Of a stretch of DNA of 64,000 nt, positions 1 to 13,000 are shown piece by piece (positions within the stretch are counted from its first letter, which is position 1; each line of letters starts with the position of its first letter). Under the pieces are notes generated by a model. It did not search any database. It saw nothing but the letters and a program-made list of their open reading frames with translations, and had not been told where the DNA came from. The DNA is taken from positions 22,439,868 through 22,503,867 of the forward strand of contig NC_037593.1 of NCBI RefSeq assembly GCF_003073045.1, in the 5' to 3' direction. Both the position numbers and the translations under genes were made by a program. This stretch comes from Pomacea canaliculata. Its lineage: Eukaryota; Mollusca; Gastropoda; Architaenioglossa; Ampullariidae.

Positions 1-55
1 CTAATTGAAGTAGTAGGACAGACTGATTGAAGTAGCAATTCGTTCTCTTGAAGGC

Positions 56-601
56 CGGTCAAAGTACATACCTATGTTGAGGAAGGACTTCGATCGTGAT
101 TACTACGATGTGCGCAGCGAACTATGCGTGCACCGGGGTCGCCTCGATTTCACCCGAGGAAATCGCATTCTAGTTCCAGCCAAACTTGATGATGACATCC
201 TACAGATGATACATAAAGGTCACCGACTAGGGGATCTCTAAATGCACAGAGAGAGAGAAAGAGGCGGAGCAAAAGCAACAGTTTGGAGGATGGCTGTCAA
301 AAGTAGAATTAAGAGAATTGTCGACGAATGTGGGAGAGAAAGCCCACACAGAACAAATAACCCCTGTAATAGCAACAGAATGTATTCCACGTTTGCTGGA
401 ATTCTAAATCAGTCATACCTTGTGCTTGTTCACTCATGCTTTCTAGAGCTTGCGCTCCTTAAGATCAATATACAGTACAGTAGCGGCAGTTATCAGTCAA
501 GTGACGAATACGTTTTAAACACCAAGGAATTCGATCAAGAGATTTTTGTTACAGGCAATGGCAGACAGTTCACATTTGCCTGGAAACCTCGAGTCCAATA
601 G
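56..601 (+). pseudogene. Decayed Ty3/gypsy retrotransposon integrase fragment
   Basis: Reading one frame from about position 56 gives the linker and zinc-binding start of a Ty3/gypsy integrase. It includes the GNRILVPA-like strand and the IHKGH histidine region, and runs into an in-frame TAA at 239-241. The same frame continues after the stop (242-601) with the Cys-containing end of the zinc finger (ECGRESPHRT), a core strand resembling the first catalytic-Asp region (YLVLVHSCFLELALL, where the usual Asp is not kept), and a GNGRQF segment in place of the usual second-Asp motif. The element runs off the left edge, so only part is visible. With a stop codon and lost acidic residues it cannot be active. 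The call rests on motif order, with no database comparison. It lies about 500 bp upstream of XRCC5. Confidence 0.75.
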
Positions 602-1093
602 CAGTTCGAAGTCAAAGCAGTAAAACTGTACTTATAGTCGCTCGATCAAGTACAGTTTTATCACGAACTAATATCACTTCGCAAGAGGCCAAGAGTGAGT
701 CTCGGCATACAGACATCAGTCCATTAATACACGTCCTTGCATGGTTTTATCGATGAGTAAATGAGACTGAGGATAGTAAGAATATAGATGAACTAATTTA
801 TATTAAAACAAAGCGAAGACCTGAGCAACATATATATATATGACCATGGACGTCTCATGCAAGTTCGTGATATGACACTGCGGCTGTTTATCTTAAAAGG
901 CATATCACGCAATTTGCATTTTTTTTTCTCTCTCTACACATTTATCGACAGCTTCAGACGACCCAGACCACAGGCTTACAGAGATCATAGAAGTCTGTGA
1001 TCGAGTCTGTGCATATGACACTGTTGCGTATGATCTGATAGGGGAGATTACTCTCATATTGTTTTATTATTTCCCTTAATGTGCAAATATATA
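601..1093. promoter_or_regulatory. Upstream region of XRCC5 with two inverted repeats
   Basis: This gap between the integrase relic and the XRCC5 start codon probably holds the promoter and 5' UTR, inferred from position only. Two hairpin-capable repeats are visible. The first is a perfect 13-bp inverted repeat with arms at 621-633 and 648-660 and a 14-nt loop. The second is imperfect, with arms at about 859-874 and 901-916 around a perfect 9-bp core (CGTGATATG/CATATCACG). No TATA box was assigned. Confidence 0.35.
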
Positions 1094-4000
1094 ATGGCGG
1101 CAAACAAGGTTTGTGGCAAAGAACACTTTGATCTTGAGAAATCTGTTACTTTTGGAACATTTTGAAACATAAGAGCTACAAACGGACCATTATTTTGATA
1201 GGCTTACGGTTTACAGAAGTTTTCTTAACTTCTTTTGTCCGGAAGCATTGATCAAAGCGACAAAAAATATATGTACAGGAGTCCTGGCAGTCGCAGTTCA
1301 TAGTTGAGATGCCAGCTGATTTTGCAGTAAAATAACGCAGTTTTGATCCGATGTATAGGTTTATTTACTGTTTGTGAGCACAGCCTTAGCGATAAGTAAG
1401 AAAAAGGTTTGAAGAATATATTTTGGCTAGGTTTTCAATACCGGTGGGAACTGGGGAGGGGAAAGACACACGCCCATCTGTATCAGAGTGTTGCATTTAT
1501 ACAATTTGACGTCTGCTTTTGTTCGCTGGTGACCAGGTTGGCGCTGGTATATTTTGCACCTTAGTCAATAGTTCCTCTTCTATGAAGCTCAGTTAACAAA
1601 ATATAGAGAAATGTCAGTTGTATTTTATTGTGTAGTGCCAGTAAATAGTTTTACAAAAGAAACATGACTGAGTTCTAGGCAGAAGTTGTTGAATAAATAT
1701 CTTATAAGACTTTATTATAATTATTTAAAGACATAACAAAGAGGCTGAACAGATCAGCATGTAGTGAAAGGATCAGCTAAATTGCTATATTGTCTTTAAG
1801 TTAAACATACACTTGTGAACCAACAACATAGGAAGAAAGAGGTTTGCTACATGTGTAATTTAAGTTTACATTTTTTTTTAGGAAGCAATTGCCATTGTTC
1901 TTGATGTGGGGCCTTCCATGAATCAGGCAGGACCACAGGAAGCAACAAGTCTCCAGTCAGCCATTGGTGCCATAACTATGATCCTACAGCGCAAAGTAAT
2001 ACAAGTTGCTGAGCATGCTTTTGAGCATTTCATTTGATATTACAATTCTTCCATTTGTACTTGTGTCTTTGTAGTTCTTTGCTGTTGCCAGCAAATTTTC
2101 CACATGTAATAAGAGAAATTGCTCTTTGGTCTGATCTCAACATACACTAATATTCAGCAACCAGACTAAGCCATAACAGTAATATGATGAAGAAACTTTC
2201 AGCAACCAAACTCAGCCACAGCAGTAACATGATGAATATTCTTTTATTGTTGAGAATAAAAAGGTTCATTTCAAATTATTTTTTACGTGGTAAAAAAAGA
2301 AAATATGACAATGTAATACTATTTTTCCATACACCATGTGCTCTCTTGATTATTTGCAGATATTTTCTGAGTCCAAAGATGAAATAGCCCTGGTACTGTT
2401 TGGCACAACTGAGACTAAGAATCCTCTAGCAAATGGCAAGTGTTATGAGAATATTACTATTAAGCGACCAATGGGAATTGCTGACCTGGAACTACTGCAG
2501 ATGGTACAGAATGATATTCAGGCAACCACTCAATCAGCAGACTGTATCCTTATGTTGTCAAGTACCGCCAATACATTCTAGGCCTTTGTGCATGCTAAAA
2601 TTAGCAATATGCTGCTGTTTTTTTCTGTAGCAAGCTGAGGAAAATGAGCAGAAAACAATTTTCAAAAGCTTGAATAATATATCTGTTTAAGTAATCCAAA
2701 GGCTACCTTCATGTTGATACCCAGACATGCTTGAATTTCAAGCATTTTGAAAAGACTAGAAAAATTATTAAACATGACAAATAGAAATCATGATGGAAGT
2801 TTTGGAGAAATAAACTGCTCCTTCCTCGATTGATGGTGACACAGAACTTTTTAAATCCAAAGAAAATTATGCATATTCAGTTGCACTACTAAAATATGTT
2901 TCTAGACCATTGCTATGCAAAATATCCAATGCTTGTAGGCAATGGATTCTAATGGCCACATACCATGCACAAATGAATAAAAAAGATAAAAATAGGCTCC
3001 AGAATGGTGGGAAAATTCACTTGCTGTCTTTATGTGCTCCCTCATGTTGCCGTCATTTTTGAAACAATTTTTCAAATCATTGTGCTTCTGCTTCGCCCAG
3101 TGGAATGATAAATTTTTTGTTCACTCCATTTTGGAGAAAAAAAGATTGAATATTACGTATATGCTTTTGTGGACTGTTGTTTATAATTGCTTATGGTGGT
3201 TCACATATTTATCCTAATGTAGTCTGAATAAGTTAGCTCGTTCTCTGTATGACTGTAACAGTCACACTGATGCCCAAATATAAATTTAAGATTTTTTTTA
3301 AACCACAAAGTAGACTAAACATGACAGAAGGACTGATCAGTCTAGTGTCTGAAACCGGTTCCAGTATATTGCAAAATCCAGTACACAAGTTTAGCTCTCA
3401 TCTTATGGATGCTGTTCTTTTTCTGTATGTAGCAGCTGGATGCTTTGGTATTATCTTAGTTCCTGGCTTGGTATAAAAAAATCAGCTTGCCCAACGCCAT
3501 CCCTTTTACCCACACTCAGACTGTCTTTGGAGATTTAAAACAAAAATGTCTAACAGTGGAGCATGAGCCATCCATGTGTAGTAGGGTGTCTAAGAAGTCC
3601 ATACAGTGAAAGGCATTCTTTTTCATTGTGTGAGGCTGGGAATAATCCTGAAGATGACAATATTTCTAGAAATAGCTTGTATTTAATTAATTTTTGGTTC
3701 CTAGTTAAACCTTATGGAAGCAATCTGACTTAGATGTAATTTTTTTATATGAGACAGTATGCAGCCAGCATTGCTTACCTTAGTAGTTTTCAGTTATTGA
3801 TGCCTTGATTGTGGCTTTGGACCATTTGGAGCAGGGAATACAGTAAGTGATCTTTTAATATTTTGCAGTAGCAGAAGAGATTTTTATTTTATCTGTTTTC
3901 TGAATAGGAAGACGAAAGGAGAAACAACTATGCAGACAAGTAAGAGAAGAAACAAAGATATGTATACTATCTGGAGGTGGAATTATTTCTGTTGATATTA

Positions 4001-7000
4001 TCTCTTTTCTTTTGGACAGAGGCAAGAGGGGATTTGCTTCTAAACGGCTGATACTGCTAAGTGATCTTGCTGGACCCTTTGGTGATGACCAGTTGGATAT
4101 TATTATAAAAGCCATCTGCAACTCCAACACAGAAATCAACATCATGTAAGAGACATTTTATTTTATTGAGACAGAGATACTAAGTACAGTATCAGGATGC
4201 TTACTAAGTGCCTGGCTTACCACATGTTACAAGTGCCCTAAACAACAAATAAATCAAAATTATACAAGTTATTGAGGAGTTAGTAATGATTTGTAGATTC
4301 AGTTATTGAAATTTGAGAGACCACACTCGTGAAGAATCATGCCTTTTTGTCAAAACAGGGCTGACCAACTTTTTACACCTGGCTCTGGATCAACTGAGTC
4401 ATTGCTTACTTTCAAATATAACAAATGCCTGATTGGTTGACTATTTTAGCTCTCTAAGTGAAGTAATTCATAGTAGAACAATTCCTAAAGGTACCAACAG
4501 TTTCTTATTTATTTACACGCAGTGATGTGTTTTGTGATACTACCCTGTTTACATTCAGTGTGCGAAATAGGCACTGGTTGAGAAGTTTGTTTCTGAGGAT
4601 GAGTACCATAAGAGAAGAGTTAATGCTATGATAATGTACCCCTGTGAGAAATGTGAGTTGGAAACACCATCATTGTTACTGTCACTTAGCTTTTACTCAG
4701 CCTGTTTGTGATGGTAAAGTTGTAAGTCTTTATTGCAAAAGTAAGCAAAATAATTTACATGAATGTTAAAATATGGCTTGAATAGGGGAGTTGTGATGGT
4801 CTTAAAATGTTGAGTCCAGGCCTTGATCTTTGATTCTAATACCCTGGTATGCATGAATTGGAGGTGTTAAAAAAAAAAATCAGAGAAAGATAAATTAAAA
4901 TTATAATTAAAGTTTAATTTAAAGAGAAGAAAATTGTTCCTACCTTATTTCATTGTGAAATTGCACATTCTTATAAATCCCAAGGAAATTAAGTATATCA
5001 GATTGTATTTCCAAAAAAAGGAAATTTTGATACAGGCTTACACACAGCAATGTTTAGTCTGATATTTAGTAGATTTTAATGGTTGCATACAGTATAGAAA
5101 GAGCTCGAGTGCCAGCAATAGGATTAAAAAATGATGAAAAATTGCTGGCCGACTTTGTGTGCACCCTTATGTTATTGTTTTTGGGTTGATCTGTTTGAAA
5201 TCCTAAAATAATTTATGTTTACATAATGTATGACAGTGTCATACTGTTGCATACCTGTCCTTATGGCAGAACCTTGCAATGTGGTCTCCACAATATTGAA
5301 ACTATCACTCTTATCATCTATAACTGTTAAACATATCGACATATCCATGTCGACAGGCTATCCTACCTGATGTAATCAGGTTGATTTAGAACTCTAGTTA
5401 TTTCTCCTTTTCAAACTTTGTCACAAGAGTGACATTCTTCTAGCAGTTACATAAAACCCTTGACCTCCAGTGGTCAGGTTATTTTGTGCGTTATGTTGTG
5501 ATGCAATCTACAGTGGTTTGTGTCATGCAGTCATATGGCTTTTCTTATACTGTGGCTGCGTATCTAAACATAACATTTCCTTCAAGTCACAACAAATAAC
5601 TTTAATGCGGAAACATTTGAGTTGCAAAATGTTACAAGACAGGGATGACATAACTGTCTTATAAGCTGACATATGGTGCAAATATAAATTGTTCCTAGAG
5701 CTAAGGGAGTCATGCTGCTGTTCTTAACTTGCTGCACAATCTAAAACACCTTTGCCATCAACAGAGGACCAGATCTGGAAGAAGAAGATGCACATGAGGA
5801 CAGAAAAACAGGACAGCAGAAAGAAAAAACTCCACAGCAAAGGGCAGGAGAGGCAATGGCAAAGTACATTTTAGAGCAGGTCAATGGAGAAGGATATTCC
5901 TTCAGGTAAGTGAACTGAATATTTTTGTCCTATCCTGATTGTCAGTTCACAAGAGACATCTTAGGACAGTTATCTTCAATGTTTGTACAGCTAAAAAGGC
6001 ACTCAATTTAGCAAGACAACTAGCAGTGTTTACTGAACACCAGTGTCAACATAATGGAGGCCAAACGCAATGCTGCAGATTGTGAACAGCTGAGATGAAA
6101 GGGAAAATGGCTATGTATAAACATGGGAAAAAAAACCCCAGCATCTGTGCACATGTACGCACACTAAGCTAGAGACCAATTCAAACTATAAGCTTTTCAT
6201 GCATCACGTAATAACAAATGCAAAAGAGAAATTTCACATTATGCACACATTAAAAATTTACTCATGAGAATGATAATACATATCTACATGAAACTGTTGT
6301 ATCTGCGAATCGTTTACATTGATAGGCCTAACCAACAGTTAGAAGATGTCCTTTGACGTGTCATAAGAAAAGAGAGAGTTCTTGAGTGACTGTCCCATAC
6401 CCAGGCCAATCCTTGAGCAACTGTCTATACCCTAAGCAGTCCAAAAATAGTGAGATCTGCAACCTTTGGACTGAAAAGTTGAACTAGAATTGAACTTCAG
6501 TCTGCTGCAATATTGTGAAGGATGTTCTTGCAGACCAACATCTCCCGCTACATTGTACTGCCATGCTAGTTTTATTCTTTCAAATGTTGGCCTTTCCTTT
6601 TTCACTTTTTTCACATGTTCTAATCAAAGCATTTTCAATTGTTTCTGTAATGCTAATTTGTTCTTTTCTCTTTTTCTAAATCATTTTGTTTATGTTTTTA
6701 ATCTTCGAGTTTGTCTCCATTCTGAGGTTCTATGGTTTGTGTGAGCATAAATTACTTCCACTCTTGAATCCAAAGTTGGATGCCTTAAACATCTGAAATT
6801 AAAAAAATTTAGCTTCAAAGTAATTTTTTTTTTGTACAAGAAAAGTTAATTTAAAATGTTAAAAAGAATATACCATCCTGTTAATAGTATAAATGAAGCT
6901 TTGCTGTTTTACTTTCAATTGCTTGCCTAGCATTTTGGGTTTGAAATGCAACGCACAAAACACACAGATCACTTTTGTGACTGTACTCAAATGCAGTTTT

Positions 7001-10000
7001 TGGACAGCATTTTTGCAGATATCGCCATCTGGCTGCTAGGGTTAATTTTATTCAAAAATTATTCAGTAATAGTCATTGCATAAGTTTGAAGGGGAACGCA
7101 ACACAAAAGACTTGTTTTATGCAGTTTTCTGTTTGATGTGATTCAGCCTTATTATAGATATGAAGAATCAGACCAAACGTTTCAGACCATCCCTGAGACA
7201 GAGAGACTGTAAGTTTATAGGTTTTATAAGCTCAGTTTCATTTTGAAGACGTGACAAACATAAACACTCGATGTCTGTAGGGAGGCACTTCCAGCACTCA
7301 GCTACTTCCAGTCACGCCAGGTTCGGCCAACTGCTTGGAAATGCCAGTTAGAGATTGGTCCTGACCTTAAAATCCCTATCAATGGTTACATCAAGGTAAG
7401 GGGGACTGTCATTGTGCTGGGTGTAGGACATCAAAGGCATCTTATCCATCCATGGTCTTAAAACACTTTATCTGGGCTTTCATTCATCATGCACGCTTTT
7501 ATCATTCCATGGACAGACATTTAATGCAAATATTTGTTGTCAGAACAGTCTGGTAGATATGTTTGATACATCTAAAAAGTCTTTTACATATTTTTGGTAA
7601 ACAGAGGTTTATAATTGATACGCATGTGTTTGTCACTTTCAACAGTTGTTTTCTGTAAGCATTCTTATGTGACATGATTTTCCTCTTCAGTATTTGAAGG
7701 TTTATTTGGGTGCAAGTCATTTTCTGGTACCTTGATACGTTTACAAAATAGTGTCTTGTACAGAGTTTTACCTAATCATTAGACAAAAATGTGCACCCCT
7801 CTATATAGGGTCACCATATTTTTAGTTATTGTTCTGCAAAACAGTGGAACTGTCTTCCTTTTCACATCTACCATCTACCCACCATTGAATCTTTAAAAAT
7901 GCACTGAAAACACATCTGTTTTATGACCATTACTCCTTACACCAATCAACATAGTTGTCAAAAGTTATTCAGTTGACAAGTCTGCCTGCTCATCTTTCTC
8001 TGCAGGCATATGACACTTTTCATCCTTTCTGTTTGTTCTCTGATTCCTCTTTGTGTTTTCTATGTTTGTCTTTTACTTGTCTGCGTACTTGTTTCTCCTT
8101 TCATCCTTCGTATTTTGTCCATATCTGTTACTTGTCTTAAATGCTAAGAGCATGTATTTCAATGTGATTATGCGCTATATATATGTATCTGTTGGTGTGA
8201 TCTAGATGAAGGATTTCAAGCTTAAACAAAGTTGGAAGAAGGTGTATGCCAGGGATCCTGATAAAACAGTTGTGACTAGCCGCACATATCACCTTGGTGA
8301 TGATGCAGAGACAGAGGTGGATGCTGAGGATGTAGTGGAGGGTGAGTACTGTGCACTGGCCATAAGTGGTTCATAGAGTCTACAAGATCCAGCATGAGTA
8401 TATGTTACTGTAGTATATATTTAGCTACTCCAAGCTGATTTTTAAGTAAATAATAAGCAAAAAAAAAAAGAGAGTAGTACATAGAAAAATAACTTTTTTC
8501 ATCTTGATTTCTATGATGCTGAATATGAATTTCTTAATATTTTGATGCTCGAAATCAAAAAGGAGTAAAATGCTGATTTGAGAAGTCAGTACACCAAGAA
8601 GTAAATAGTAATCACTTGGAAATCATCATCCAGCATCATTATCTAACACAATGAACTGCTCACATGTTTGGAGGACTCCCAGGTGCTATAAAATATTAGT
8701 AATATCATTTAAAAATTGAGATTTTAAGCAAATGTCTTTGCCCTGAGCCATAGAACAACTACACCAGCATTCAAAAATGAAGAAAAAAAAAATGTTCAGA
8801 GAATTTAACTATGGTTGTAATCACAGAAATGGTTTTTGCATCATTGGATTCAGTTCATTAATTCCACACTCACCTGTGAACAACAGGTCATACATTTTTT
8901 AAGAGCTTTATTGCAACATGTAAACAAATGAAGTTATAGGTGCTTGAAATCATGGTTTGTGGAATAAAAGCAGACTGATTGATCTCCCTATTACTAAGTG
9001 ATAGCAATGATTGCATCGAGCATCAGTGTAAGAGACACCAGATTCCTCATGAACGTGCTGAATGCCTTTTCTTTTGTACTAAGCAGTCTTTAGAAGATGC
9101 GACATGTGAATTATTACAGTTACGTTCGTGAGAAATTAGGTGTCTCTTACCCTGATGCTCGTCATCACATAGTAGATGGCTTTCCCAGGAGCAACTTCTG
9201 TGTCAAGCTCCATTTCCTACTTGGCAATCATTGCTATCCAGAGATAATATGTGCCTCCTCTAAGGGTCCCTCCCCACTCTTTCACAAGATGCCATCTCCC
9301 TTTTCTACAGGCTGTGGTGTTACTCCTCACAACCAACACAAGCAACACAATCCATACCACTGCTCGTCCACAAAGCAACATACTACACCCCAGACAGCCA
9401 TAAAGAAAAGCATCACCAACACAGAAGCATCAACATTACTCAGAATCACATATCTGGGGCCACCTTAGCTGATCTGCTCTGTTTTTCCTTATTTGATGAG
9501 CAAGGGATGAATGTGGATGTGGACAAACATTGTGTTTCTTCACCTTTGTTTTCACCATCTTGACTATACATCAAGGTGGGCGACAGTAACATTACCTTGA
9601 TATCTTCCAAAATCTTGGATTCATCATTACTGCAGTTATGACCCTTGATAGACAAGTTACAGCTGTCTGTCTGCCTGTTATAAGTTTTGTAATCCATTTA
9701 ATGTTTCGTACCTTTAAAGTTTAATCATGGTTTGTTGGTATTGGCTGGATATTGGTGCTTGAAAATATGGAATTTGTGGTGTGGTTTCTTACAGATTTCT
9801 GAAGTTTTTGGTGAAAAATCCTATGACACCAGCGTCAAAGTACTTGACATATATAATATTCCCTATTCTACTTTGAAGCATCTGTATATGTAAAATATTT
9901 TATGTGGGAGCTTGAACAAACACGAAAACAGGTATAGTGACATCAAAAGCTCTCTAATTTGTTGCAGGTTACTGTTATGGTAGTGACCGTATTCCCATGT

Positions 10001-13000
10001 CAGCAGAAGACAAGGAGAGCATGAAATATAAGGCAGAAAAGTGCTTCAAAGTATTAGGATTCACCAAACTAGAGAATGTGAGTGCATATTGCTCTGTGAT
10101 TTTGGTACGGCAGCAAAATAAGGGGGAAAACCACAGCATCCTCTAGACATAAATTTAGCATAAACTTTCTCCCTAAACTAAACATCTAATCAATTTTATT
10201 TAAAGATGGTCTCTTTTTACCATCATTTCCTTTTCTCTTCTCCAACCCACTTTATTTGTAGTTTGCACTTGTGCTACTATATTATTTTTCCTCATCTAAG
10301 TTCATTGAGCTGACTGCAAAGTGGAGAAATCCATGATATAAGTGCATAATTTTTGTTCTTATTATTAAGTGACCAAAACATACTTTATGCAGATAGGCTT
10401 ATCTGAGTAAAGCAACATTCATACTTTGCTGTTACAGGTGAAGCAACACCATTACATGGGAGACAGCGTACTCAGCATTACAGGAGAAAAAGGAGATCCG
10501 GTGAGGATTTGTGTCAGGACATAGTATATATATATATATGTGTGTGTAAAATACAGGCTGACTTTGATTCTTCAGTCACATACAGCAACCGATTATTGCA
10601 AATGGAGAGTAGATAGCATTTAGAGACAGCTCGATATGAAAGCACAAAACAATACCACAACATATTACCAAAACATTTATATTCAATGCACCATACTCTC
10701 ATACAATTATGGTTCAGCCTGACATATGATCTACATGTTAGTCACGCAGTCTGAAATTTTGCCTGGTGACATGTGGGAGCACTATTATCACTATGTATGC
10801 TTTAGTCAAAAAAAGTTGTTTGATGACACCTGAGTGGGCATTGTAACCACTATTTATGCATCCACATGTTTTTTTTCTCAGACGGCAATGGTGGCTTTGT
10901 CTAGCATTATCAATGCTCTTTATGAAACCAATTATGTAGCCATTGCCCGCCGTGTGTATGATGCCCGCAGCTCTCCACGTATAGGTTGTCTTATCCCGCA
11001 CATCAAGGCCAGCTACCAGGTAAGGTCAGCTTCAATGACATTTAGATACAAGCATGGCTTTTGCAGGCTGCACACTGGAATAAAGGCTTACAATAGTTTT
11101 GCAGATCAGGGTACTTTGAGCTTATATACAAGAAAGTTGTTTCTACAAGTTGATTTATAGGTAAAAGGAAAATAGCTAAAGTGCAATGTGGAGAAAAGTT
11201 ACACAGTGTCTTACTGCAGTCTTGTTATGAGTTGTCATCTGTACAAACTTGCGCTTTCCACAATGTTAGCTTGATCCAGATGAATGCGTCTCATCACATT
11301 CATTTGTTCCAGCTAAAGATGTGGTTTGATCACAGAAAGTTAATGTGCACGAATGTATGTTATACCTCTTCTATATTTTGGAGTGTGTTAGCCTCCTGTT
11401 GTGTGTTACAGTGCTTGCACTGGATTGAGCTGCCTTTTGCAGAAGACTTGCGCACCTTCACATTCGGGTCTCTGCCTGTCAGAGAAGGTACTGGCAGCAA
11501 GAAGTATGCTCCATCAGGTGAGTCAGTCAAATGCATCTGATTGTTTTGATGCGTTTGCAAGGAAACGTTTATAAAAAATAAGGGCAATAGCAAGGTTTAG
11601 CCTTTAATTGAGAAGTAGTAAGGCAAATCTTTGTGCTTTCCTCATTGAGGGAAGCTTGAGCAGATGGCTAGCAAAGTAAGTTGGAAATGATCATTTGAGA
11701 TTTCAAGACTAATCTGCCAGTACTTTGATTTACAAGCAACATTGTTCCCAGTTACTTATCTTTGACATTTGTTGTTAGCTAAGTAAACTGTGACTAAAAA
11801 ATGTAAAATAAACTGGATGAACTAAATATACAAATTGTAATTTTTATCAAAATGCATGCTTTCTTTGTCAGTTATGGTTGTATTTATAAGCATTCACCTT
11901 TACACAATCATCCACCAGATCCGAGATATTTTATGATTTTTGTTTCCAATTGTGAGAAGCAGGGTAGCACAATCAATGTCAAGGATTATTCCCACAGAGT
12001 TAAATTTATTCTTTTGATCAGCTGTGGCTGTCCTCATGTTGCAGAAGAGCAGCTGGCAGCCGTGGATGAGCTCATTACATCAATGGACCTGAGTTCAGCT
12101 GCTACGTATGTTCATAACTATAACTATCAAGTGTAACACAAATCAAAAACTCCCTTCATGCACTTGATGTGTATTAGCTATAAATGTAACAATGCAGTTC
12201 CAAAACTCATTTCAAAAAGTGATTAAGTGATGTCGGCAGTTTCATCCTTTTGTCTACCTATAAAAATGGAGAGAAAAAAAACCTGAATACCCTCTGTAAC
12301 ACTACCTTATGGAGCAATCTTAGCACTGTTGCAGGCTTTCATAACAACAGTTTTTGGAGCAATTCCTGTTTATTAAAATACTTTTTTCCATACCTGGGGA
12401 ATGTCTTTATATCTGTATGCTATGTAAAATAAATTCTAGGTGTGTCGCATGGGTGACATTTACCATATTTATTATCTTCAGGGAGGACAATGGAGAGAAA
12501 CGTGAAGCCTTCAAACCAAAATTGACTTTTAATCCCTACTTTCAGCGTGTATATCAGGTACCAGATATGTTTTGGCTTCTTTCCAAATAAATATCAGGGA
12601 GACAATATACAGAATTTTTAGATTTCATCTGTATCATAGCTAATATTCAACGGAAAAGGTTGAACTTAGGCTGGCAAGTATAACTTAAATATGTTATCTG
12701 CCAGTGCCAGATTAGTGTTTACTACCAGATTATTATTTACTGCCAGTTGACTTAAATTTTTGGAAATGCCAGATGAATGCAATTATTGATACTTTGTTTA
12801 TTAATGATTTCAGTTGTGCACATATTGCTGATTTTGTAAATGTCAGTGCCTAAGTATGGCTTGTCATGATGATCAGTTCACTTAGTACATTTCATGTCGA
12901 TGCATAGACATGGCTTGCAATAATGATGAATTCAGGCAGTCCATTTTATCAGTTTCTTCTGTTCTTAGTGCTTACAGCACCGAGCACTTCATCCTGGCGA

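Noticed and set aside
9097..9468. 123-codon frame in an XRCC5 intron
   Set aside because: It overlaps the foldback arm and shows no known domain. Its position within a well-defined intron argues against a gene.
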